A program made the translations under genes and the position numbers. The notes under the pieces were generated by a model. That model searched no databases, was not told the DNA's origin, and worked only from the letters and a program-made list of their open reading frames with translations. From NCBI GenBank assembly GCA_013331415.1, contig DUGL01000133.1, forward strand, positions 4,767 to 12,132: DNA of 7,366 nucleotides, read 5' to 3'. Shown here piece by piece: positions 1 to 6,731 of the stretch. Origin of the DNA: Methanoregulaceae archaeon. Lineage in GTDB: Archaea > Halobacteriota > Methanomicrobia > Methanomicrobiales > Methanospirillaceae. Every line of letters starts with the position of its first letter. Within the stretch, counting starts at the first letter, position 1.

Positions 1-1
1 C

Positions 2-829
2 GGCATCGTATACGTCATGGGTGCCCCGGACCAGGGGAAGACCACGTTCTGCCGCTTCCTGGTGCAGGAGCTCTCAGCAGATACCCTCACCGGGTTCCTT
101 GACTGCGATACCGGGCAGTCCACGATCGGGCCACCTGCAACGGTCGGCCTTGCGCTGTACGCAGGTACGTTCCCTGAACCCCAGGAAACGTTTCTCCGGT
201 TTGTCGGGTCGATCGCACCATCAGGCCACCTGGTGCAGGAGCTCGTGGCTGCTGCCCGGCTCCTTGCAACAGCACGGGCGCGGATGGCCAGGTATATCAT
301 CATCGATTCGCCCGGGTGGGTGGTGGGTCCGGCAGCCGTTGAGTTCCAGGTCCGGATGATCGATCTCCTCTCCCCCGACAGGGTGGTGGCGATACGCAGG
401 GGGCCGGAGCTCGGGGAGATCCTGGTGAACTTCCGGCACCGGCCCGGGATGACCATTCACCGGTTCTTTCCCCATCCGGCGGTCCGGGCACGGACACCGG
501 GATGGCGGTCGCAGTATCGGACCGGGCAGTTCAAGGCGTACTTCGCGGAATCATCAGAAACCGTAGTCAGCCTGGCAGGTATCGGGATGCATGGCCGGGT
601 CCCGGAACGGTTCTGCGATGATGACTGGCGGGGGCTCCTCCTGGCCCTCTGCGATCACGGGATGATGGTCATTGCCCTTGCTGTCGTGGAGCGTGTTGAT
701 GCCGTGCACCACACTGTCTGTATCAGGTCCCCTGCACAGGACCCTGGCGGGATCGGGTCGATTCACATCGGCTCACTGTACCTGGACCCGGAAACCGGCC
801 GGACCGCAGGGAGGCCCCGGCATGCATGA
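2..829 (+). CDS. Clp1/Grc3-type polynucleotide kinase (P-loop), 5'-partial
   Basis: Probable polynucleotide 5'-hydroxyl kinase of the Clp1/Grc3/Nol9 family, which phosphorylates 5'-OH RNA or DNA ends using ATP or GTP. The reading frame is open to the window edge and the residues before the first ATG (17) read GIVYV, the beta strand that leads into the P-loop, so the true start lies upstream. Counting from that ATG: Walker A GAPDQGKTT at residues 2-10; the family signature DCDTGQ at 29-34; SGHLVQELVAAARLL at 69-83; Walker B-like IIIDSPGWV at 94-102; and an arginine-rich lid ending in FKAYF (about 156-176), as in Clp1/Grc3 proteins. The rest is a small C-terminal region of unclear fold. It ends convergently with the minus-strand gene at 1031. 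The family call is firm; substrate (RNA or DNA) and biological role are not determinable here. Confidence 0.85.
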   Translation, partial: GIVYVMGAPDQGKTTFCRFLVQELSADTLTGFLDCDTGQSTIGPPATVGLALYAGTFPEPQETFLRFVGSIAPSGHLVQELVAAARLLATARARMARYIIIDSPGWVVGPAAVEFQVRMIDLLSPDRVVAIRRGPELGEILVNFRHRPGMTIHRFFPHPAVRARTPGWRSQYRTGQFKAYFAESSETVVSLAGIGMHGRVPERFCDDDWRGLLLALCDHGMMVIALAVVERVDAVHHTVCIRSPAQDPGGIGSIHIGSLYLDPETGRTAGRPRHA

Positions 830-844
830 GATGCCACCGGTGTC

Positions 845-902
845 CAGGGAGCATGCCCTGAGATCAGCCCTTCCCGGCAGCTCCCAGGGCTGTTCCTGAT
901 CT
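845..902. other. Two adjacent inverted repeats in the convergent gap after the kinase gene
   Basis: CAGGG (845-849) pairs with CCCTG (856-860) around a six-base loop. Immediately next, AGATCAG (861-867) pairs with CTGATCT (896-902) around a 28-base loop that itself contains CCC/GGG complementarity. They begin 16 bases after the kinase stop codon, in DNA where I see no coding frame. They may fold at the 3' end of the kinase transcript, but no T run follows on the plus strand, so a classical terminator is not shown. Confidence 0.4.
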
Positions 903-971
903 GCACCAGGGCACCCGGTGAGAACACAGACGACTCCCTTCACACCGGGGGCACGGTCATCACCGGCCAGC

Positions 972-1029
972 TCTGAAAAGGTGTTGGACGTGAAGCCAAC
1001 ACCCGTACGGGAGAAAAGGAGAAAGGGGG
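972..1029 (-). terminator. Putative terminator of the minus-strand secreted-protein gene
   Basis: Read on the minus strand, the TAA stop (1033-1031) is followed at once by a pyrimidine tract with T runs (1029-1011). Then comes a perfect 8-bp stem GGTGTTGG/CCAACACC (980-987 with 996-1003, 8-base loop), followed by CTTTT. Archaeal termination is mainly driven by T runs, and a stem followed by T residues resembles an intrinsic terminator. There is no comparable T run on the plus strand, so the polarity favours the minus-strand gene. Termination is inferred. Confidence 0.5.
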
Positions 1030-1030
1030 C

Positions 1031-1528
1031 TTATTTTCCGATAGTGTGGGTGATTGAGGGGATGATCTCCCTGTCGTACAGGATCTCCCGGTGTCCATCC
1101 GGGAACCGGATCACGGCTACTGCCGGCGTGGTGTCTACGGTCACAAACCGGGCAAACCAGTACGTGGTCAACGTTCTTCCGGCCTCGGTGAAATCAAGCG
1201 CAGGTGTCCGGTACACCCTGCCATCTGCACTCTCCCTGACTGTTGCAAAGCCATCCACCCAAAGGACAATACCCGATGGGCTGATCGAGGTGACGGTGAC
1301 CTCTTTCCCCGAATGGCTCTCCATCGCACGTTTCAGTTCCCCGCCGGGATCGGCAATCCGCAGGAAGACTGCGGCCCGCTCTATCCAGGAGAGGGTGTAG
1401 TCAAAGGTGATTCCTGCATCCCCGTTTTCTGCCACCCTGATCTCGATGCGATCGGCCGTGAATGCGGTGGCCGGGACAACGAGCCCGATCAGCAGCAGGA
1501 ACGCGATCGCTTGCACAAGACGGTTCAT
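1031..1528 (-). CDS. Secreted or membrane-tethered protein of unknown function, 165 aa
   Basis: No function is recognised. The protein begins MNRLVQAIAFLLLIGLVVPA, a basic start plus hydrophobic stretch ending near ATAF at 20-23, which is a good Sec signal peptide. The remaining ~140 residues look like an alternating beta-rich extracellular domain (for example RIEIRVAENGDAGITFDYTL near 27-46, and YWFARFV then IRFPDGH in the second half), ending without a C-terminal membrane segment or cysteines suggesting a lipoprotein. The frame is open upstream to an ATG at 1663, but the start at 1528 is preferred because it places the signal peptide at the N-terminus, lies behind a GAGGTG site and sits downstream of a TATA-like box. 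It stands alone, convergent with the kinase gene and divergent from the MoxR operon, so a link to that operon is only positional. Confidence 0.75.
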   Translation of the reverse strand: MNRLVQAIAFLLLIGLVVPATAFTADRIEIRVAENGDAGITFDYTLSWIERAAVFLRIADPGGELKRAMESHSGKEVTVTSISPSGIVLWVDGFATVRESADGRVYRTPALDFTEAGRTLTTYWFARFVTVDTTPAVAVIRFPDGHREILYDREIIPSITHTIGK

Positions 1529-1539
1529 ACCTCTTTTCC

Positions 1540-1545
1540 CACCTC
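1540..1545 (-). promoter_or_regulatory. Ribosome binding site GAGGTG deciding the start at 1528
   Basis: On the minus strand GAGGTG ends 11 bases before the ATG at 1528. The spacing is a little long, but the ATG at 1663 has a worse context: it lies upstream of the TATA-like element and would bury the signal peptide. This supports the 165-residue form. Confidence 0.5.
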
Positions 1546-1575
1546 TTGTCAGTATACCCCTGTGGCAGGTGCCCT

Positions 1576-1585
1576 GATAAATATT
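1576..1585 (-). promoter_or_regulatory. TATA-like box for the minus-strand gene
   Basis: AATATTTATC on the minus strand is the most A+T-rich element of the divergent gap. A start point about 25 bases downstream would fall near 1550-1555, giving a leader of about 25 bases that includes the GAGGTG site. The core is nearly symmetric (ATAAATAT), so it could also bind TBP for rightward transcription. No clear purine BRE is seen upstream. Confidence 0.45.
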
Positions 1586-1614
1586 CCCTGCAAAAAGGCG
1601 CCCTCCGGGAACGT

Positions 1615-1627
1615 CGCAAATCTTATT
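1615..1627 (+). promoter_or_regulatory. Weak BRE/TATA-like element for the MoxR operon
   Basis: CGCAAATCTTATT resembles a BRE (GCAAA) joined to a degenerate TATA element. Its distance from the ATG at 1652 would place the transcription start within a few bases of that ATG. No Shine-Dalgarno sequence precedes the ATG, so the first gene of the operon may be leaderless, which is common in archaea. The assignment rests on position and a weak match only. Confidence 0.3.
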
Positions 1628-1651
1628 CCTGCAGACAGACACCACTCTACT

Positions 1652-1918
1652 ATGTCTGAGCACAGGAAGCGGATCGCGGCTTCTGCACTCGCCATCTGGC
1701 TTCTGCTGGTCATATTCTTCATGATCCTGGCACGAAACCTCAACCTTGAGATCTTCTTTGTGCTCTGGCTGATCGGGCTCCTCGTCATTGTCGAGCTGAC
1801 CGGTACTGCCTTTGTCCGTCCGGCATACCTCCGGTATCTGAAGTACCTGGTGGCGGCAGGGGTCATCGTCTTCTCTGCTATCGTCGCACAGAAAGTAATG
1901 GAGATCCTCGGGTCATGA
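1652..1918 (+). CDS. Small three-helix membrane protein, 88 aa, first gene of the MoxR operon
   Basis: Not a recognised family. A short basic N-terminus (MSEHRKR) is followed by three predicted membrane segments at about 10-27, 31-50 and 65-83, with a basic loop (RPAYLRYLK) between the second and third. It ends with a short amphipathic tail. The stop overlaps the next start as ATGA at 1915, so translation is probably coupled to the DUF4129-like gene. The start at 1652 is preferred: the frame stays open far upstream, but that stretch is antisense to the secreted-protein gene and crosses its promoter. No ribosome site is visible. The most economical idea is a small membrane subunit of the complex made by the operon, which is an inference from position. 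Confidence 0.75.
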   Translation: MSEHRKRIAASALAIWLLLVIFFMILARNLNLEIFFVLWLIGLLVIVELTGTAFVRPAYLRYLKYLVAAGVIVFSAIVAQKVMEILGS

Positions 1919-3609
1919 TACGGGGCACCCTGATCCTCGTCGTCCTGCTCGCAGCAGCCTTCCTTCTGCTCCTTGCCCCTGCCGTACTCTCGCCTGCACT
2001 CTATACTCCTGCGAGCGGTTCCCCGACAGCCTACCATGCAAACCCGGCGGCACTGGGGGAGCGATCACAGGAGCAGTCGGCCGAGCTCTCGGCGCTGATG
2101 CAGGATTTGATCGATAGTCCCCAGCCGGTCGCCCTGAATATCAGGATACGGGACTTTGAGGAGGCAGAGCGGGCACTGGAGGAGTACAGCCGGCAGTCGC
2201 AGCGCTTTGACCGGCTGGTGGTCACCCTCGACCTCTCGGATTCGGCGGTCGGCGATTTCAGGAGAGAGAACCAGAAGAACCGGGCATCACTCGAGCGGAT
2301 CCTCAACGAGAGCGCACGGTTTGCAGAGATCGACCAGCTCTCGATCCGGTATCGGGACGAGGAGAACCCTGCCCTCCTCTACACGGTCACCTTTGAAGGG
2401 GAGGCCGTGCAAAATGCCCTTGCCCGGACGACCACGGAATTCGTGAACAGGTCCCCCGATCTGCTCGATATCAGCAGCGGGCTCGGTCTTGAAACGAGCC
2501 GGTACCTTGAGGCAGTGGACCTGCTCAACGATATGGTCGTTATAAACCGGGCAATCCAGGATGGACGGCAGGCAGCGCGTCCCGATCTGCACCCCTCGAC
2601 TCTCACGATCGCGGTGATACCGGAGAGCGGTCGGTACGGGGACGAGCTCTGGATCACCGGGACACGGACCTCCCTTCCGGATACACCGGTGACCCTGGTC
2701 CTGGACAGCCGGGACTGGCAGACGGTTGAACCCGATGAGGCCGGTATCTTCCGGACAACGCTCCCCATCGGGAGGATACGATCAGGTGAACACCTGCTGT
2801 ATGCCGCTGTCGGGAAGCTCTACTCCGAGATTGTCTCTTTTGTGGTGCACGGGTCGGATACATCACTTACCCTCGACCTCTCGTCCGGCACCCGCTGGGA
2901 TGTCGTCACCTGTACGGGAACGATCTCCACCGGCGGGATGCCGGTCGCCGGCGCACCGGTCAGCATCGTCAGCGATGGCAGTGCAGCAGGGACCGCAACC
3001 ACGAACCTGGCGGGGGTCTTTACCACCACCGTCACCCTGCCCGCCGGGGAGCATACCCTCCAGGCCGTCTTTGATGACGATGATTTCCCGCTCAACCCCT
3101 CCTGGAGCGAGGAGAAGACCGTGAACCTCTCTCCTGCACCCGGCCTCCTCATCCTCCTCATCCTTGGTGGCATTGTCATCAGCGGGGCAGTGGCAGGGGC
3201 AGCCTGGTACATCCGGCGATTCCGGGAGGATGAGCCCGCCCCGTCCCTCAAGGGCCCCCTCTCATGGACTCCGGGTCCGGGGTCTGCGACACCCCAACCG
3301 GGCATCGCCGATATCAGCTCCCGCTACCAGGAGCTCGTGACAGCCGGGGATCCCGCCAGTGCAGCCCGGCTGCTCCTCCATGCACTCATCGACCGGCTCT
3401 TCTCTCCCGAGAAAACCATGAACCCCTATTCCCTGACGCCCCGCGAGCTTGCTGCACACGCTGCCGGGGAGCCCTATGAAGCCCCGCTCAATTCCTTTAC
3501 CCGCGGGTATGAACAGATCCGGTACCAGGGTCTCGCCGTTGGAGAAAACGACAGCCTCTTTGCCGCCTGGAATGATGTGCTGACCCTGGCAGGGAGCAGA
3601 TCACCATGA
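1915..3609 (+). CDS. Membrane-anchored protein with two Ig-like domains and a C-terminal DUF4129-like domain, 564 aa
   Basis: Layout by residue: a hydrophobic anchor or signal segment (about 4-26); a mostly helical, charged region (50-225) rich in E, R and Q; two beta-rich segments resembling Ig-like sandwiches (about 229-312 and 316-405; the second has the VAGAPVSIVSDG...TTNLAGVF pattern of repeat-type Ig domains); one clear membrane helix (409-433) followed by RRFRED; and a helical cytosolic tail (465-560) with TPRELA (508-513) and RGYEQIRYQG (530-539), typical of DUF4129. Topology is therefore a large ectodomain with a small cytosolic domain. DUF4129 is often fused to a transglutaminase domain in MoxR/DUF58 clusters; no such Cys-His-Asp domain is evident here. 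Start: ATGA overlap with the upstream gene. It may be the sensor or substrate-binding part of the system (inference). Confidence 0.75.
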   Translation: MIRGTLILVVLLAAAFLLLLAPAVLSPALYTPASGSPTAYHANPAALGERSQEQSAELSALMQDLIDSPQPVALNIRIRDFEEAERALEEYSRQSQRFDRLVVTLDLSDSAVGDFRRENQKNRASLERILNESARFAEIDQLSIRYRDEENPALLYTVTFEGEAVQNALARTTTEFVNRSPDLLDISSGLGLETSRYLEAVDLLNDMVVINRAIQDGRQAARPDLHPSTLTIAVIPESGRYGDELWITGTRTSLPDTPVTLVLDSRDWQTVEPDEAGIFRTTLPIGRIRSGEHLLYAAVGKLYSEIVSFVVHGSDTSLTLDLSSGTRWDVVTCTGTISTGGMPVAGAPVSIVSDGSAAGTATTNLAGVFTTTVTLPAGEHTLQAVFDDDDFPLNPSWSEEKTVNLSPAPGLLILLILGGIVISGAVAGAAWYIRRFREDEPAPSLKGPLSWTPGPGSATPQPGIADISSRYQELVTAGDPASAARLLLHALIDRLFSPEKTMNPYSLTPRELAAHAAGEPYEAPLNSFTRGYEQIRYQGLAVGENDSLFAAWNDVLTLAGSRSP

Positions 3610-4496
3610 ACCGGACGACTGCCGTGACCGCGGTCCTGCTCGTCCTCGCTGCCCTTACCCTGACCATCCATTTCGGGACGACCGATATCGAGTTCTCCCG
3701 CTACAACATCGAATGGACGGGAACGTCGGGGTTCTTCGCAGCCCTCGAATCCACGGGTGCCGTCGGGATCACGTCACTGTCCGGACTGCCTGGCCCCCGG
3801 GATGCCCTCCTCCTGGTTATTGCGCCGGGCAGCCCGTACACCCCGGAGGAAGCGGATGCCCTGCGCGCATTCCTCGATGACGGAAACATCCTGGTCATCG
3901 CCGATGAGACCGGGGAGTCGGGGAGCCTGCTGGAGGGACTCGGCAGCAGTATCGCCATCGTTCCCGGCAACCTCTCCAGCATCGAGCGGGCATTTCCTGA
4001 CCCCCGGGCCGTCATCGTGACACCGCGGACAGAGGACCCGCTTCTCTCCGGCGTAGCATCCCTCACGCTCAACCACGCCTCTGCGGTATCCGGGGGCGAG
4101 ATCCTGCTTGCCACGACCCTGTTCTCGTGGATGGATACGAACGGGAACGGGAGGCTCGACCAGGACGAGACCCTCGCCTCGTACGGGGTGCTCTCCCGTG
4201 AGGCGATCGGGAACGGAACCCTGTACGTGCTCTCTGATGCAAGCCTCTTCTCAAACGGGATGCAGCGTGCCCGGCTGGCGGGCGACAACGATCTGTTCCT
4301 CGGCAACATCCTCGCTGCCCGGCCCGTCGTGCTGGTGGAACAGCACCGGTCCCTGACCGCAGGGGCGGAAGGGATCCTCGCGCTGGTGCTGGTGGTAAAA
4401 AGCACAATGGTTATAAAAATTTTGCTGCTCATACTATCCATGACGATTGTCTGGGTTGTTTTTTCCCGGAGATTGGGGGAGTGGGGACGTGCATGA
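3606..4496 (+). CDS. DUF4350-type membrane protein with an EF-hand-like loop, 296 aa
   Basis: An N-terminal membrane segment (about 5-21) is followed by an extracytoplasmic domain starting with SRYNIEWTGTSGFFAALEST (31-50), the typical DUF4350 opening. A Rossmann-like series follows (LLLVIAPGSPYTPEEADALRA, then NILVIADETG at 94-103), and the domain ends in YVLSDASLFSN and NDLFLGNIL. DUF4350 resembles a glutamine-amidotransferase/GIFT fold and is usually considered non-enzymatic. One or two C-terminal membrane segments occupy about 254-287, with a basic end (RRLGEWGR). Residues 177-188 form a canonical EF-hand loop (D177, N179, N181, D185, E188). DUF4350 proteins commonly sit beside MoxR and DUF58. 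Start: ATGA overlap at 3606 with GGGAG at 3592-3596. Codon use changes sharply at 4396-4440 (ATA, AAA, ATT, TTG, CTA), unlike the GC-rich rest. Confidence 0.75.
   Translation: MNRTTAVTAVLLVLAALTLTIHFGTTDIEFSRYNIEWTGTSGFFAALESTGAVGITSLSGLPGPRDALLLVIAPGSPYTPEEADALRAFLDDGNILVIADETGESGSLLEGLGSSIAIVPGNLSSIERAFPDPRAVIVTPRTEDPLLSGVASLTLNHASAVSGGEILLATTLFSWMDTNGNGRLDQDETLASYGVLSREAIGNGTLYVLSDASLFSNGMQRARLAGDNDLFLGNILAARPVVLVEQHRSLTAGAEGILALVLVVKSTMVIKILLLILSMTIVWVVFSRRLGEWGRA
4411..4420 (+). promoter_or_regulatory. Possible internal promoter (TATA-like) ahead of the MoxR gene
   Basis: TTATAAAAAT, followed by TTT, lies in the A+T-rich 3' end of the DUF4350 gene. It is 73 bases before the MoxR ATG, so a start near 4440-4445 would leave a leader of about 50 bases. 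It closely resembles an archaeal TATA box and is the most A+T-rich spot in the operon. It also encodes membrane-helix residues, so the composition could be partly a codon effect. Confidence 0.35.
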
Positions 4497-5467
4497 CGAC
4501 AGCGATTAACGAACAGGAATGCGAGGCGATAGCCGGCACATACGAGAAGATCTGCAGCGAGGCCGGGCGGCTCATCGTCGGAAATGCCGACCTGCTCGAG
4601 ATCGTGTTCGTTGCCCTCCTTTCAGACGGTCACGTGCTCGTTGAGGGTATCCCGGGCACCGCCAAGAGTACCATCGTCAAGACGGCTGCCCGGCTGATGG
4701 GATGCGATTTCAGGCGGGTCCAGTGTGCGGTGGATACCCAGCCGGCCGACATCATCGGGGTCCGGGTCTGGGACCAGCAGGAGCGTGACTGGATCCTGCG
4801 GAAGGGGCCGATCTTCACGAACATCATGCTGATCGATGAGATCAACCGGCTCCCGCCCAAGAGCCAGAGTGCGTTCATCGAGGCCATGGGTGAGCGTCAG
4901 GCTACCATTGACGGCATCACCATTCCTATCGATCGCCCCTACATCGCGATTGCCACGCAGAACCCCTTCGAACGGGAGGGGACGTTCCCCCTGATCGAGG
5001 CGCAGAAAGACCGGTTCATGTTCTCCAGCCGGTCGCAGTTCCTCTCCGGGGAGGCCGAGCTCGAGATCATCAGGAGGGAGCAGTCCGGAATTCTCGACTG
5101 GGCGTCCTACATCGCCTCGCTCCAGCCGGTCCTGCGGAAGGAGGATATCCTCCGTTTCAGCCGGGTAGTAAAAAATGTCCATATCGAGGACCCGGTGCTC
5201 GCCTATATCCGCGACCTCGTGATGGCCACCCGGTCGCATTCGGATGTGGAGCTCGGGGTCTCGGCCCGCGGGTCGATCGCGCTCGTCCGCGGTGCCCGGG
5301 TACTTGCAGCGATGGACCGCCGGCCGTTCGTGATCCCGGACGATGTGAAGAAGCTCGCTGTCCCTGCCTTCCAGCACCGGCTCGTCCTGACACGGGAAGC
5401 AGGGATCTCCGGGATCTCTCCCCCCCGGATCGTGGGAGAGATCCTTGACTCAGTCGAGGTGCCATAG
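4493..5467 (+). CDS. MoxR-family AAA+ ATPase, 324 aa
   Basis: Cytosolic AAA+ ATPase of the MoxR branch, thought to act as a chaperone-like remodelling or assembly factor and usually encoded next to DUF58 and VWA proteins. Visible motifs: Walker A GIPGTAKST (52-60); the stretch VDTQPADIIG (80-89); KGPIFTNIMLIDEINR (104-119), which holds Walker B LIDE (113-116); PPKSQSAFIEAMGERQ (121-136); sensor 1 ATQNPFEREGTFPL (154-167); EAQKDRF (169-175); and a sensor 2 region GVSARG (255-260). All catalytic residues are intact (K58, D115, E116, N157). Length is typical. The start at 4493 is chosen because it forms an ATGA overlap with the DUF4350 stop; a GTG at 4481 would add four residues. The DUF58 gene follows after three bases. 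Confidence 0.93.
   Translation: MTTAINEQECEAIAGTYEKICSEAGRLIVGNADLLEIVFVALLSDGHVLVEGIPGTAKSTIVKTAARLMGCDFRRVQCAVDTQPADIIGVRVWDQQERDWILRKGPIFTNIMLIDEINRLPPKSQSAFIEAMGERQATIDGITIPIDRPYIAIATQNPFEREGTFPLIEAQKDRFMFSSRSQFLSGEAELEIIRREQSGILDWASYIASLQPVLRKEDILRFSRVVKNVHIEDPVLAYIRDLVMATRSHSDVELGVSARGSIALVRGARVLAAMDRRPFVIPDDVKKLAVPAFQHRLVLTREAGISGISPPRIVGEILDSVEVP
5456..5461 (+). promoter_or_regulatory. Ribosome binding site GAGGTG for the GTG-started DUF58 gene
   Basis: GAGGTG lies in the last codons of the MoxR gene, nine bases before the GTG at 5471. It supports a GTG start there rather than an internal ATG, and the start lies only three bases after the MoxR stop. Confidence 0.6.
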
Positions 5468-5470
5468 CGA

Positions 5471-6730
5471 GTGAAGCTCTCCCGCTGCAGCCAGGGCATC
5501 GTGCTCCTTACCGTGGTCCTCGCACTGTTCTCGTTCTTCTTTGATGATCTCCCTGCAGCGGTGGCCGCAGGGGGGCTCCTCTTCTTCCTCATCGCCAGGG
5601 GTGCTCTTTTCTTCTCTGTCCTGCAGAGGACTGCCGGATCCCTCGCAGTATCCCGGTCGGTCTCTTCGCTCTTTGCCCGGCAGGGCTCCCGGGTCAGTGT
5701 CAGGGCCGTGGTGGGCGGGGAGGTCCCGCCCGGGTATTTTGCCGTCGTTACTGACCTTCCTCCCGAGGGGTCATACCTCTCGGCCGGGTCAGCAACCGGG
5801 ATCGTCCTGGGTTCTGCCGTCCTCTCGTACACCCTGACCCCGATGGGTATCGGGAAGCACGATTTTTCCGGGATTCACCTCTCGTTCTCGGACCTCTTCT
5901 TCCGGACCGGGCTCACGATACGGATGGCTGGTGAATCCCTGACCGTGCTGCCCCTGGCCGCGCATTCCCTCCCGGGCAGGGGCCTTGCCGGCGAGACAGA
6001 GGTCCCGCACATCACCCCGTTCACCTCGCCCGGGATACGGGAGTTCCGCGAGTATGTGCAGGGCGACGACCCGCGGAGTATCGACTGGAAGCTCTCGGCA
6101 AAGTACGATCGCCTCTATGTGCGCGAGTATATGGGCCGGGCCCTGCATTCCCGCCTCCTCATCGTGGACCTGCCGGACATGCACCAGCCATGTGACGAGG
6201 ACGCCTTCTCCCGCTTCCGGGATGCCACAGCCGGCATCATCGCTGCCCAGGTGCAGGGCTCCCTGGAGACTGCCGTCCTTCTCATATCAGGGCCCAACCT
6301 CCTCTCCTTTATCCCCTCGGTATCCGATACCGGGCTGCTCATTGCCATGATGCACGACCTGATGCCATCGCCCCGGCTCCACCATCTCTCGCGCTATGCG
6401 GCAACCCCGGTGCTCCGTGCCCGGTACGCACACCTGGCCGGCCGGGACGATCCGTTCGGGGAGGTGCTCACCCGGGTCACCCGGGCTTTTCTTGCCACGC
6501 GGCTCCCCACGCTCTTCGAAGCGCAGGTCTCGCGGGTCTTCTCGGCTGTACAGACACCCACGGTCCATCTCTTCAGCCTTGCGCTGGGTGATGCGAGCCA
6601 CCTCAGAATCCTTGCCGGGCAGGCCGCAGGTGCAGGGATGGATCTCCACCTCCATATCCCGAAAGAGCGATGGGACCTGGTACGCCCGAAGGTCCGGGGC
6701 TCCGGCTTTGCATCGGTGGAGGTGGTCTGA
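5471..6730 (+). CDS. DUF58 family protein, 419 aa
   Basis: Standard partner of MoxR ATPases. Two N-terminal membrane helices (about 9-24 and 29-50) are followed by a beta-rich region (55-165) and the diagnostic DUF58 core at 187-221, containing GIREFREYVQGDDPRSIDW, a run to KLSAKYDRLYVREY. After this comes a VWA-like Rossmann portion beginning LLIVDLPDM (229-237). The first strand ends in DLPDM rather than the DxSxS of a metal-binding MIDAS, so metal binding is doubtful. The C-terminus (360-419) is alpha/beta. Length and ends look complete. It starts with GTG three bases after the MoxR stop. DUF58 proteins are proposed to link the MoxR ATPase to a membrane substrate; the actual substrate is unknown. 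Confidence 0.9.
   Translation: MKLSRCSQGIVLLTVVLALFSFFFDDLPAAVAAGGLLFFLIARGALFFSVLQRTAGSLAVSRSVSSLFARQGSRVSVRAVVGGEVPPGYFAVVTDLPPEGSYLSAGSATGIVLGSAVLSYTLTPMGIGKHDFSGIHLSFSDLFFRTGLTIRMAGESLTVLPLAAHSLPGRGLAGETEVPHITPFTSPGIREFREYVQGDDPRSIDWKLSAKYDRLYVREYMGRALHSRLLIVDLPDMHQPCDEDAFSRFRDATAGIIAAQVQGSLETAVLLISGPNLLSFIPSVSDTGLLIAMMHDLMPSPRLHHLSRYAATPVLRARYAHLAGRDDPFGEVLTRVTRAFLATRLPTLFEAQVSRVFSAVQTPTVHLFSLALGDASHLRILAGQAAGAGMDLHLHIPKERWDLVRPKVRGSGFASVEVV
6718..6724 (+). promoter_or_regulatory. Strong Shine-Dalgarno GGAGGTG before a GTG at 6732
   Basis: GGAGGTG in the final codons of the DUF58 gene sits seven bases before the GTG at 6732, an ideal spacing. It encodes VEVV, so it may be accidental, but no other start uses it. 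It is the best argument for translation of the 56-codon frame that follows. Confidence 0.4.
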
Positions 6731-6731
6731 G

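Noticed and set aside
1091..1651. Upstream extension of the 88-residue membrane protein
   Set aside because: The extension is antisense to the secreted-protein gene, crosses the promoter region, and lacks hydrophobic or domain character.
1529..1663. Longer start (ATG at 1663) for the minus-strand secreted protein
   Set aside because: It would put 45 residues before a clear signal peptide and begin upstream of the TATA-like box; the start at 1528 has a ribosome site.
2540..2546. TTATAAA as an internal promoter
   Set aside because: Short, isolated in GC-rich coding sequence, with no start codon of a separate gene at a suitable distance.
3701..4441. Minus-strand frame of 246 codons opposite the DUF4350 gene
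   Set aside because: Serine/arginine-rich product without domains, antisense to a recognisable gene.
4481..4492. GTG at 4481 as the MoxR start
   Set aside because: Adds only four residues; the ATG at 4493 forms the same ATGA overlap seen at other junctions.
4622..5377. Minus-strand frame of 251 codons opposite MoxR
   Set aside because: The plus strand encodes intact MoxR motifs; the antisense product has none.
5699..6730. DUF58 as a MIDAS-type metal-binding VWA protein
   Set aside because: The expected DxSxS is replaced by DLPDM, so a functional metal site is not supported.
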